DNA of 8,302 nt from contig JAFAED010000387.1 of NCBI GenBank assembly GCA_023424275.1, forward strand, positions 1 through 8,302, read 5' to 3'. Shown one piece after another: positions 1 through 6,145 of the stretch. Source of the stretch: Pseudomonadota bacterium (GTDB lineage Bacteria; Pseudomonadota; Alphaproteobacteria; Sphingomonadales; Sphingomonadaceae). A program made the position numbers and the translations under genes. The number at the start of each line of letters is the position of its first letter. Position 1 is the stretch's first letter. Under the pieces are notes generated by a model. That model did not search any database, was not told where the DNA came from, and worked only from the letters and a program-made list of their open reading frames with translations.

Positions 1-30
1 GACCTTTCCGGACCCGGCATGCGAAAAACT

Positions 31-60
31 GGGGCGCATATCGCCGGGGTAAACGTCTTA
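31..60 (+). promoter_or_regulatory. Candidate ECF-sigma promoter upstream of the sigma factor gene
   Basis: GGGGCG (31-36) is followed after exactly 17 nt by CGTCTT (54-59). A CGTC-type -10 element is typical of ECF-sigma promoters; the GGGGCG -35 is not the usual GGAAC form. The main support is that the same two hexamers with the same 17-nt spacing recur before the receptor gene (1670-1698), and both copies have an A5 run 7-8 nt upstream of GGGGCG. Transcription would begin near position 66, about 24 nt before the GTG start. The spacer also contains the small inverted repeat GGCG-CATAT-CGCC (33-45). Autoregulation by the sigma factor encoded just downstream is inferred. Confidence 0.45.
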
Positions 61-89
61 AGCAGACAACGGATCAGGAGAAGCGGGGG

Positions 90-599
90 GTGGCAGCGGA
101 ATCTGTCTCCGAACTGGAACGGCTGACCCGGAAATTCCGGCCGCCGCTGATTGCCTTTTTTTCACGGCGGGTCGCAAGTCTGGCCGAGGCCGAAGACATG
201 ACCCAGGAGGTATTTGTGCGGCTGATGCGGGCCCAGGCGAACAGCGAAGAGGCAGGGGCGGCCTATATTTTCAGGATCGCCGCGAACCTCGTCAGGGACC
301 GTGCGCGCCATGACCTTGTACGCCGGAATTTCGCCGACATGGTGCGGAGCGATGGCAGCGCGGGCGTCGATGCCTTTGATCCGTTCCGCATTGCTTCGGC
401 GCGCGAGAGCATCGCCGTCTTGTGGGCGGCCATCCAAGCGCTGCCCGAACCGACGCAGCAGATCTTCATATTATATCGCGTCGAGGACATTCCGAAGCAA
501 ACGATCGCCGACAATTTCGGCTTTCACCTGCGAACGGTCGACAAGCATATCTCGCGCGCGCTCGTGTTTCTGGCGCGCCGCATGGGGCAATTGCCATGA
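90..599 (+). CDS. FecI-like ECF RNA polymerase sigma factor
   Basis: A 169-aa extracytoplasmic-function sigma factor that directs RNA polymerase to target promoters when released or activated by its FecR partner. Sigma region 2 lies at about residues 10-78, with the 'AEDMTQEVFVRLMR' core (34-47) and the DNA-melting segment 'YIFRIAANLVRDRARH' (59-74). Sigma region 4 lies at about 108-163, with 'LPEPTQQIFILYRVEDI' (118-134) followed by a helix-turn-helix around 'TIADNFGFHLRTVDKHISRA' (138-157). There is no region 3 or C-terminal extension, and the length is normal for FecI types. The start is GTG at 90, chosen because AGGAG (76-80) lies 9 nt upstream. The stop overlaps the start of the FecR gene (ATGA, 596-599), indicating translational coupling. 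The sigma-factor assignment is firm; FecI-type rather than another ECF group rests mainly on the FecR and STN-receptor neighbours. Confidence 0.93.
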   Translation: MAAESVSELERLTRKFRPPLIAFFSRRVASLAEAEDMTQEVFVRLMRAQANSEEAGAAYIFRIAANLVRDRARHDLVRRNFADMVRSDGSAGVDAFDPFRIASARESIAVLWAAIQALPEPTQQIFILYRVEDIPKQTIADNFGFHLRTVDKHISRALVFLARRMGQLP

Positions 600-1663
600 C
601 GCCCCTGAACGACAATGACCCTGTCGTCGCGCGGGAGGAAGCCGCGGCCGCCTGGTGTCTGCGCATCGCCGATCGGCCACTGACGCTTGCCGAACAGGCG
701 GACTTCGACGCATGGCTCGCCGCCGACGAACGGCATGCGCAATGTTTCGAGCAGATGGTCGCCGTATGGCAAGGCACCGACGCGATTGCCGAGATGCCCG
801 GATTCCTGTCGCTGCGTGCCAAGGCGCTCACCACGATGGAGAATGCGCGGAACAGGAACGCGCGATCCGCGCAGGGCATGACACGCCGTCATGCGTTTGG
901 CGCGGCAGCGTCTTTCGGCCTGGTTGCTGGGCTTGGCGGTTGGTACTGGGCCGCGAGTCCTGCGGTCTATGCGACTGGCGTCGGCGAACGGCGGGTCGTC
1001 CGCCTCGCAGACGGGTCGAGCGTCTCGCTCGATGCCGCGAGCCAGATGTCCGTATCCTTCACCGACGAGCGGCGCGCGATCACGCTCGACCGCGGCCGCG
1101 CCAAGTTCGACGTGGCGAAAGACCCGCTCCGTCCGTTTACCGTCACCGCGGGCTCGCAATCGGTGGTGGCGGTCGGGACAAGTTTCAGCGTCGAACTGCT
1201 ACGCGACCAGCTTCGTGTCCTGCTGTTCGAGGGACAGGTCGCGGTCGTTCCGCGCGCGGACGCGGCGCGCGCGGTCCGGAAGCGCCGTCCGGCGACGCAG
1301 GCGACGACCCAGCTTTTGCCCGGGCAGGAGCTGGTTGCGAGCCTGTCGTCGGGAGCGGCCGAGGTCGTCAGCTTCGAAGCCGAACGCTCGCTGGGATGGG
1401 AGGGCGGCCGCGTCGATTTCGTCGATATGCCGCTGGCCGATGCCGTCGAGCGGATCAACCGTTACGCGGCCTCGCCGATCATCGTCGGCGACGCAGCGGC
1501 CGGGCGCCATCTCGTCAACGGCGTTTTTGACGCCGGCGATACCGACAGCTTCGTCAGCGGTGTGACGTCGCTTTACCCCCTGTCCGCGCGCGAACAGGGG
1601 GGGCGCATTGTCATAAAAACAGTAAATTCCAGCGCGAATATAGAAAATAACGATCCCGGATAA
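596..1663 (+). CDS. FecR-like anti-sigma factor / sigma regulator, single-pass inner-membrane protein
   Basis: A 355-aa FecR-family protein that passes the signal from an outer-membrane receptor to the ECF sigma factor. The cytoplasmic N-terminus (about 12-65) is a DUF4880-type sigma-binding domain: 'AAAWCLRIADRPLTLAEQ' and 'DFDAWLAADERHAQCFEQM'. One membrane segment follows a positive 'TRRH' (about 99-120, 'FGAAASFGLVAGLGGWYWAA'). The periplasmic FecR domain spans about 124-220, with 'RRVVRLADGSSVSLDAAS' and 'VAVGTSFSV'. The C-terminus (about 272-341, 'RVDFVDMPLADAVERINRYA') has the DUF4974/STN-like fold used by FecR proteins to meet the receptor's signalling domain. The start ATG at 596 overlaps the sigma stop codon. 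The frame stays open upstream to 422, but that part lies inside the sigma gene in another frame and is not real. An 83-nt gap separates it from the receptor gene. Confidence 0.92.
   Translation: MTPLNDNDPVVAREEAAAAWCLRIADRPLTLAEQADFDAWLAADERHAQCFEQMVAVWQGTDAIAEMPGFLSLRAKALTTMENARNRNARSAQGMTRRHAFGAAASFGLVAGLGGWYWAASPAVYATGVGERRVVRLADGSSVSLDAASQMSVSFTDERRAITLDRGRAKFDVAKDPLRPFTVTAGSQSVVAVGTSFSVELLRDQLRVLLFEGQVAVVPRADAARAVRKRRPATQATTQLLPGQELVASLSSGAAEVVSFEAERSLGWEGGRVDFVDMPLADAVERINRYAASPIIVGDAAAGRHLVNGVFDAGDTDSFVSGVTSLYPLSAREQGGRIVIKTVNSSANIENNDPG
1576..1601 (+). repeat. Near-perfect 26-bp inverted repeat inside the 3' end of the FecR gene
   Basis: CCCCCTGT (1576-1583) pairs with ACAGGGGG (1594-1601). 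The ten bases between them (CCGCGCGCGA) are largely self-complementary, so only the 84/93 C-A pair breaks the palindrome. It codes for part of the FecR C-terminal domain (around 'YPLSAREQGGR'). No T-run follows, so it is not a standard terminator. In mRNA it would form a very stable hairpin about 60 nt before the fecR stop, where it could act as a processing or stability boundary, or be a by-product of GC-rich coding. The pairing is seen; the role is unknown. Confidence 0.5.
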
Positions 1664-1669
1664 AAATAA

Positions 1670-1699
1670 GGGGCGTGAATCTGCGGGTGGTTCGTCTTT
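1670..1699 (+). promoter_or_regulatory. Candidate ECF-sigma promoter for the TonB-dependent receptor
   Basis: GGGGCG (1670-1675), 17 nt, then CGTCTT (1693-1698) repeats the boxes and spacing seen before the sigma gene (31-59). In the spacer 7 of 17 positions also match, including a shared CGGG. A short A-run (1662-1666) precedes it, as in the other copy. Transcription would start near 1705, giving a leader of about 42 nt. This would let the receptor be induced separately from the sigma/FecR pair, the usual arrangement in Fec-type systems. Confidence 0.45.
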
Positions 1700-1723
1700 A
1701 TGACAGGGGGGCAATAATATCGA

Positions 1724-1740
1724 TCCCTCGCATAGAGGGA
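1724..1740 (+). promoter_or_regulatory. Hairpin covering the ribosome-binding site of the receptor gene
   Basis: TCCCTC (1724-1729) is fully complementary to GAGGGA (1735-1740) across a 5-nt loop GCATA. The 3' arm is the Shine-Dalgarno sequence of the ATG at 1747 (6 nt spacing), so the folded leader would hide most of it. The adjacent GAG (1741-1743) stays free and could allow partial initiation. This suggests translational control, but a 6-bp stem may only be a modest barrier. Confidence 0.4.
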
Positions 1741-1746
1741 GAGAAT

Positions 1747-4700
1747 ATGTCCAATCGTCGCTATTTGTTGTCGAGTCTTGCTGTCGGCGCGCTCGTCGCG
1801 ATGTCGGCCCCGGCACAGGCCGAGTCGCGCCAAGTGCAGCAATTTGATATCCCCGCGCAGGATCTGGGCGGTGCGCTGCGCGCCTTCGCGCGTGCGTCGG
1901 GCGTGCAGGTCATTTTCGACGGCAAGGCGGTCCGCGGCAAGCGGAGCGAGGCGTTGCGTTCGCGCGTGGGGGCCGAGGAAGCGCTGCGCGAACTGCTCCG
2001 CGGAACGGGGCTGGCCTATCGCCGGAACGGCAAGATATTCATCGTCAGCCCGATGCGCCGTGTGGCGCAGGCGCCGGTCGAGATGGCGAGCGCCGTGCCG
2101 GTCGTCGTGGCGACGCAGGCGGCCGCGCAGAATATCAGCGACGCCACCGACATCATCGTGACGGCGCAGAAGAAGGAAGAAAAGATCGGCGACGTGCCGA
2201 TCGCGATGACGGCCTTGTCGTCGGCCGCGCTCGACGACCGCAAGATCGAGGGCGGCGCGGAACTGCTGCGTGCCGTCCCGAACATGAATTTTTCCAAAGG
2301 CAATTTCAGCATGTACAACATCGCGATCCGCGGGATCGGGACGAAGGCGGTATCCGCCTCGACCGACCCCGCAGTGGCGGTGAGTTTCAATAATACGCCG
2401 CTGATCCGCAATCGCCTGTTCGAATCCGAATTTTTCGACATGCAGCGCGTCGAGGTGCTGCGCGGCCCGCAGGGAACGCTCTATGGCCGCAATGCCACCG
2501 GCGGCGTGGTCAACCTGATCCCCGCACTGCCCGATCTTCAGGATTTCGGCCTCGACGCGAAGGCGGAAGTCGGAAATTACAAGACCATGCGCGTGTCGGG
2601 CATGGTCAATGTGCCGATCGGCGATACGCTCGCGGTGCGCGTCGCGGGCGCGCTGACCAGTCGCGACGGGTTCGATTACAACAGTTTTACCGAAAAGCGC
2701 GTGAATGGTCGCGAACTATGGTCGACCCGCGCGTCGCTCGCATGGGAGCCGGGCGACCGTTTCCGTGCCAATGCGATCTGGCAGCATTTCGACGAAGACG
2801 ATAATCGCTCGCGCACCGGCAAACAGCTTTGCGCGCGCGATCCGGGGCCGGCGACGATCGGCGGCATCCGCGTGCCCGATGGGACGCAGAATGAGGGATT
2901 CGGCGGCCGGGAGGCCGATCTGCGGTCACGGCTCAGCCAGGGGTGTCTCCCGGTTTCGCTATACGACGATCGTTCCTATAGTGCACCCAACGGCAGCGGT
3001 TATGCCCCGATCGTTGCGGGCTCCACCGTCTATGTCAAAATGGGCTATCCCGTTGGCGGCAGCAGCCCGGTCGCCGGCTTACGGCCGGGCGATCCCTTCG
3101 CGAATGTCCAGCAATCGCGCAACTTGCGCGAGATTGCGACGAGCATCGATCCGGTCTTTCGCGCGAAGAACGACCTCTTTCAGCTCAATATGGAATTTGA
3201 CGTCAGCGACGGGCTGAAACTGGTTTCGCAGACCGCCTATGCGCGCGACCGCTATTTCTCGACGCAGGATTACAACCGCTTCGTTTCGGCGCCGGTGTTC
3301 ACCGATACGTCCGGACTGATGGATGGGCCGCCGGGTACCCCCGATATCATCATCGATATTCCGGGCCTGCCTCCGATCGTCATTCCGGGCCAGCCCGATC
3401 CCAATCCGATCGACCAGTCGTTCGCGTCGCCGGGCGGCATATTCTGCGACCCCCAGCTCGGTTGTTCGAACCGCATGCTGTCGATGGATCTCAGCCGGTC
3501 GCGCAACCGGCAGTGGTCGCAGGAATTCCGGTTGCAGTCGGCGTTCGACGGGCCGTTCAACTTCAATCTCGGCGTGAACTATCTGAACTTCAAATCGCAG
3601 GACGACTATTTCGTCTTCAACAACCTCTATACGTTCATCGCCTATAACCGGAACAACCGGCTGCTCGACGGAACGCGGGGCAGCGAGTTCAGATATGCCG
3701 ACTGTCCGCCCGACGTGACGACGCGCGACTGCGTCTATGTCGATCCGAACCCGATCGGGTCGCTCGACGAAATGGGGCATAATTATTTCCGCAGCCGTAA
3801 CGATGTCCGGACCAAATCCTGGGCCGTGTTCGGGGAGGCCTATTGGAACGTCTCCGATCAGGTGAAGGTCACCGCCGGATTGCGGTTCACCCGCGACGAG
3901 AAGCGCGCTGTCCTTTATCCGAGCCAGCTTCTGCTCGGCGGCGGGGTCACCGGCAGCAGTGGCGGCAATATCAGCGGCGGTTATTTCCCCAACGACCCGC
4001 TCGACCAGCGCTGGTCGAAACCCACCGGGCGTCTCGTGGTCGACTGGAAACCCGACCTTGCGTTCACCGACGACACGCTGATCTATGCTTCGGCATCGCA
4101 CGGCTATAAGGGCGGCGGCGCCAATCCGGCACGTCCGGCGATCGGCGACGGCAACGTCCAGTTCCTGGGCATCTCGCCGACGTTCGACCCCGAATATGTC
4201 AATGCGTTTGAGATTGGGACGAAGAACAGCTTCGACGGCGGTCGGCTGACGCTCAATGCCACCGGATTCTTCTATGACTATAAAGGATATCAGGTTTCGC
4301 AGATCGTCGATCGCATCGCGCTCAACGAGAATTTCGATGCGACGAGCTGGGGGCTGGAGCTGGAGGCGGCATGGCGCCCGTCACGCGCGTTCCGTGTCGA
4401 TGCCAATCTCGGTTATCTGAAAACGCGGCTCAAAAAGGGCTCGCGGTCGGTCGACGTCATGGACCGGACGCAGGGCGACCCCGATTGGGTGCTGCTGCGC
4501 CCGTTCCTCCAGGTTCCTTCGAATTGCGTCGCGCCGCGGGCCTATGTCGAACGGATCCTGCAGATGACGCCGGGCAGCGAATCGGCGGGGAGCGCCCTCT
4601 ATGCCCTGTGCGGGCAATCCAAAGGGCTCGGCACGTTCGATCCTCGCGACGCCTTTGGTTATTATGCGCAGATCTATGGCTTCGCCTATGATCCCTTCGC

Positions 4701-5175
4701 GCCCTATGATCCCACCAAGGTCGGCGCGATCGTGCCCTTCGATCCGGCGAACCCCGATGCGTGGCGGGGCCAGGTCAGCGGAGCTCCTAACGGCGGGCGT
4801 GGCTTTTTTGCCGATCTGACGGGCAATGAGCTGCCCAATTCGCCCCGGGTTACCGCCAATATCGGCGCGCAATATACTTTCTTCCTGGGCGATTGGGACC
4901 TGACATTCCGCGGCGATTATTATCGCCAGTCGAAGAGCTTCGCGCGTGTCTACAACACGTCGTACGACCGGCTGAAGGCATGGGATAATGTCAATTTGGC
5001 AGTCACGTTGGCACGGCCCGATTCGGATCTGAGCTTCCAGCTCTATGTCAAAAATCTGTTCAACGACGCCCCGATCACCGACTTCTTCACCAACAGCGAC
5101 GATTCCCTCCTCAGCACCAACGTCTTCACGCTCGACCCGCGCATCATCGGGTTCAGCGCCACGAAGCGGTTCTGA
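1747..5175 (+). CDS. TonB-dependent outer-membrane receptor/transducer with STN signalling domain
   Basis: A 1142-aa FecA-type receptor that takes up a ligand through the outer membrane using TonB energy and reports ligand binding to FecR. Order: signal peptide 1-25 (cleavage after 'APAQA'); STN domain about 29-101 ('FDIPAQDLGGALRAFARASG', 'LRELLRGTGLAYRRNGKIFI'); linker; TonB-box-like 'DIIVTA' (135-140); plug about 145-262 with 'IAIRGIG', 'RVEVLRGPQGTLYGRNATGG' (234-253); then the beta barrel, ending in Phe ('IIGFSATKRF') as expected for BAM-assembled proteins. It is longer than most family members because of extended loops, including a proline-rich stretch (about 527-555). Eight cysteines fall in four close pairs (362/400, 567/573, 653/662, 927/955). 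The ATG at 1747 was chosen over an in-frame GTG at 1675 because of the ribosome site and intact signal peptide. The ligand cannot be deduced; siderophore, carbohydrate or peptide are all possible. No clear terminator follows. Confidence 0.95.
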   Translation: MSNRRYLLSSLAVGALVAMSAPAQAESRQVQQFDIPAQDLGGALRAFARASGVQVIFDGKAVRGKRSEALRSRVGAEEALRELLRGTGLAYRRNGKIFIVSPMRRVAQAPVEMASAVPVVVATQAAAQNISDATDIIVTAQKKEEKIGDVPIAMTALSSAALDDRKIEGGAELLRAVPNMNFSKGNFSMYNIAIRGIGTKAVSASTDPAVAVSFNNTPLIRNRLFESEFFDMQRVEVLRGPQGTLYGRNATGGVVNLIPALPDLQDFGLDAKAEVGNYKTMRVSGMVNVPIGDTLAVRVAGALTSRDGFDYNSFTEKRVNGRELWSTRASLAWEPGDRFRANAIWQHFDEDDNRSRTGKQLCARDPGPATIGGIRVPDGTQNEGFGGREADLRSRLSQGCLPVSLYDDRSYSAPNGSGYAPIVAGSTVYVKMGYPVGGSSPVAGLRPGDPFANVQQSRNLREIATSIDPVFRAKNDLFQLNMEFDVSDGLKLVSQTAYARDRYFSTQDYNRFVSAPVFTDTSGLMDGPPGTPDIIIDIPGLPPIVIPGQPDPNPIDQSFASPGGIFCDPQLGCSNRMLSMDLSRSRNRQWSQEFRLQSAFDGPFNFNLGVNYLNFKSQDDYFVFNNLYTFIAYNRNNRLLDGTRGSEFRYADCPPDVTTRDCVYVDPNPIGSLDEMGHNYFRSRNDVRTKSWAVFGEAYWNVSDQVKVTAGLRFTRDEKRAVLYPSQLLLGGGVTGSSGGNISGGYFPNDPLDQRWSKPTGRLVVDWKPDLAFTDDTLIYASASHGYKGGGANPARPAIGDGNVQFLGISPTFDPEYVNAFEIGTKNSFDGGRLTLNATGFFYDYKGYQVSQIVDRIALNENFDATSWGLELEAAWRPSRAFRVDANLGYLKTRLKKGSRSVDVMDRTQGDPDWVLLRPFLQVPSNCVAPRAYVERILQMTPGSESAGSALYALCGQSKGLGTFDPRDAFGYYAQIYGFAYDPFAPYDPTKVGAIVPFDPANPDAWRGQVSGAPNGGRGFFADLTGNELPNSPRVTANIGAQYTFFLGDWDLTFRGDYYRQSKSFARVYNTSYDRLKAWDNVNLAVTLARPDSDLSFQLYVKNLFNDAPITDFFTNSDDSLLSTNVFTLDPRIIGFSATKRF

Positions 5176-5253
5176 TGGCGCGGATCGCATTGGATTGCCG
5201 GTGCGCTCGGCGGAAGCAGATGAAGAGATGCAATCGGAGTATGGTTTTTTGAC

Positions 5254-5266
5254 CAATTCCGAATTG
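5254..5266 (+). repeat. Inverted repeat CAATTC-C-GAATTG
   Basis: Perfect 6-bp arms around one central base, just after a T6 run and a TTGACC hexamer (5249-5254). Its symmetry would suit a dimeric regulator, but in AT-rich DNA it could arise by chance. Confidence 0.35.
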
Positions 5267-5293
5267 AATAAAATTTATATTAGTATCTATAAT
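5264..5293 (+). promoter_or_regulatory. Candidate sigma-70 promoter (distal)
   Basis: TTGAAT (5264-5269), 18 nt, then a perfect TATAAT (5288-5293). A transcript from here would have a leader of about 200 nt before the ATG at 5504, or could be a separate small RNA. In a 75% A+T stretch such matches are expected by chance, so confidence is low. Confidence 0.2.
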
Positions 5294-5326
5294 TATAAGT
5301 GGATTGAATAATAATATATAAATCGA

Positions 5327-5347
5327 GCTTGAAGATGAAATTCAAGC
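5327..5347 (+). repeat. Inverted repeat GCTTGAA-N7-TTCAAGC
   Basis: Perfect 7-bp arms (5327-5333 and 5341-5347) with a 7-nt loop GATGAAA. This is the most GC-containing symmetrical element in the AT-rich gap. It could be an operator or an RNA hairpin in a long leader. There is no clean T-run directly after it; a T6 run comes about 8 nt later (5355-5361 region), too far for a canonical terminator. Confidence 0.35.
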
Positions 5348-5415
5348 AATGCATGTTTTTTGCTCATTAGAAATTATGAGTATTTACACTTATAATAGTA
5401 AATTGATATTTAATA

Positions 5416-5445
5416 TTGACGAGTTTACAGTTATTTATAAATAAT
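5416..5445 (+). promoter_or_regulatory. Candidate sigma-70 promoter for the exported four-cysteine protein
   Basis: TTGACG (5416-5421) matches five of six -35 consensus bases, and AATAAT (5440-5445), 18 nt downstream, matches five of six -10 bases. The start point would be near 5452, leaving a leader of about 50 nt before the ATG at 5504. The AT-rich DNA upstream could act as an UP element. It differs in form from the GGGGCG/CGTCTT sites, suggesting the exported protein is not under the same sigma factor. Confidence 0.35.
5431..5444 (+). repeat. 14-bp perfect palindrome TTATTTATAAATAA
   Basis: Each base pairs with its mirror position and no spacer is needed. It overlaps the -10 region of the candidate promoter at 5416-5445, where a bound repressor would block transcription. 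It is composed only of A and T, so chance is a real alternative. Confidence 0.3.
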
Positions 5446-5503
5446 AATGCGCACCGATTCGTTGGTGTTCAAATATAATTTAATAACTATCAGGAGAGTC
5501 GAT

Positions 5504-6061
5504 ATGAAGAAATTTATTGCTCTTTGTGCGACAGCGCTTGCGCTGGCCGCCCCTGGCATGGCCCAGGCTGCGAATTATGGCACCGACGGGAAATATAAAT
5601 TCCAGGGCTCGATCGAGATGATCAAGAATTTGCCGGCGTGGACGACCTGCACCTTGACGGTCGAGATCGACGTCTCGGGTGGCGGCACCATTGCGCGGGT
5701 CCTGTCCACGCCCGCTCCCAATCCGTCGCTTTCTGGCCCCTCGCCGTGCAGCGGGATCACCTTTTCGAACCAGCCTTACACCGCCAATGCCCTGGGCAGC
5801 CCGGTCTCGGTGCTGACGCTGGCGACCGTGAAAGTGAACATCCCGCCGATCCTGATCTTCCCGGCCGACGCCTGCCAGGGCACGCTCACCACCCTGTGGG
5901 GCGGTAACACCGTGACCCCGCGGACGATCACCTTGCAGGATGGCGTGTCGAACCTTCCCGACACCAATCCCGACAATATCGGGGCAACGGAAAACCCCTG
6001 CCGGATCAAGGGCACCCTCACGCAGATTTCGGGGCCGACGCAGCTGACCATCACGCCGTAA
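5504..6061 (+). CDS. Sec-exported small protein with four conserved-looking cysteine/strand units, family uncertain
   Basis: A 185-aa protein with a classical Sec signal peptide (residues 1-22, lysines 2-3, hydrophobic core, cleavage after 'AQA'), so it acts in the periplasm, on the surface or outside. The mature part has no membrane segment and looks rich in beta strands. Its four cysteines (49, 82, 124, 166) each open a strand-like stretch: 'CTLTVEI', 'CSGITF', 'CQGTLTTLW', 'CRIKGTLTQI'; two of these share GTLT. Two disulfides are likely. I do not recognise the family with certainty; the general plan faintly recalls PraB-type 'activator of alkane oxidation' proteins, which is only a lead. 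The start at 5504 is supported by AGGAG (5492-5496), 7 nt upstream, and the signal peptide. An in-frame ATG at 5447 would add 19 residues ahead of the signal peptide and is unlikely. It has its own upstream AT-rich region and a downstream terminator, so it appears to be a single-gene transcript. Confidence 0.85.
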   Translation: MKKFIALCATALALAAPGMAQAANYGTDGKYKFQGSIEMIKNLPAWTTCTLTVEIDVSGGGTIARVLSTPAPNPSLSGPSPCSGITFSNQPYTANALGSPVSVLTLATVKVNIPPILIFPADACQGTLTTLWGGNTVTPRTITLQDGVSNLPDTNPDNIGATENPCRIKGTLTQISGPTQLTITP

Positions 6062-6076
6062 CGCTTCCTCTCGGAA

Positions 6077-6099
6077 CCGCCATCGGATCGGGATGGCGG
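6077..6099 (+). repeat. Hairpin CCGCCATC-N7-GATGGCGG between the stop codon and the terminator
   Basis: Perfect 8-bp arms (6077-6084, 6092-6099) with a 7-nt loop, starting 16 nt after the stop codon. No T-run follows. Together with the terminator hairpin it makes a tandem double-hairpin 3' end, which usually protects a transcript from 3' exonucleases, pointing to a stable, abundant mRNA. Confidence 0.55.
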
Positions 6100-6107
6100 C
6101 CTACTTG

Positions 6108-6137
6108 GCGGGCGCCTGACCAAGGCGCCCGCTTTTT
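6108..6137 (+). terminator. Strong intrinsic (rho-independent) terminator
   Basis: GCGGGCGCCT (6108-6117) and AGGCGCCCGC (6123-6132) form a perfect 10-bp GC-rich stem with a 5-nt loop GACCA, followed directly by TTTTT (6133-6137). There is no matching A-run on the other side, so it works in the + direction only. It ends transcription of the exported protein gene and lies only 8 nt before the first possible ATG of the next gene. Confidence 0.88.
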
Positions 6138-6145
6138 GCGCGGAT

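Larger units (their letters stand above)
5176..5503 (+). other. Non-coding intergenic region with an AT-rich core
   Basis: A gap of 328 nt without a convincing gene. By hand count 5241-5500 holds 64 G+C in 260 bases, about 25%, against clearly GC-rich coding on both sides. It contains candidate sigma-70 promoters (5264-5293, 5416-5445), two clear inverted repeats (5254-5266, 5327-5347), a 14-bp palindrome (5431-5444) and a T6 run (5245-5250). It could be a strong UP-element promoter region for the exported protein, a binding site for a nucleoid silencer, an unannotated small RNA, or a remnant of transferred DNA. The only short ORF noted is 11 codons (5335-5370), too short to support. Confidence 0.8.

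Noticed and set aside
422..595. Upstream extension of the FecR reading frame
   Set aside because: It lies wholly within the sigma factor gene in another frame. ATG 596 gives the normal DUF4880 start and the standard ATGA overlap.
1675..1746. GTG start giving 24 extra residues on the TonB-dependent receptor
   Set aside because: It would precede the signal peptide with a non-export-like segment and overlap the candidate promoter. The ATG at 1747 has a ribosome site and a clean signal peptide.
3340..3405. Similarity between the receptor's proline-rich loop (IDIPGLPPIVIPG) and the exported protein's VNIPPILIFP as possible mimicry
   Set aside because: The match is only a few Pro/Ile residues of low complexity; it is not enough to claim common origin or binding.
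3079..4101. 340-aa minus-strand open frame within the receptor gene
   Set aside because: It is antisense to a well-supported gene, has no recognisable domain, and such long shadows are common in GC-rich DNA.
5193..5250. Terminator after the receptor gene (GATTGC/GCAATC pair followed later by T6)
   Set aside because: A 6-bp stem with a loop of about 31 nt and a T-run set 10 nt away does not make a credible intrinsic terminator.
5335..5370. 11-codon ORF in the AT-rich gap as a small peptide gene
   Set aside because: It is too short and has no convincing ribosome site; an ATG followed by a stop at this distance is expected by chance.
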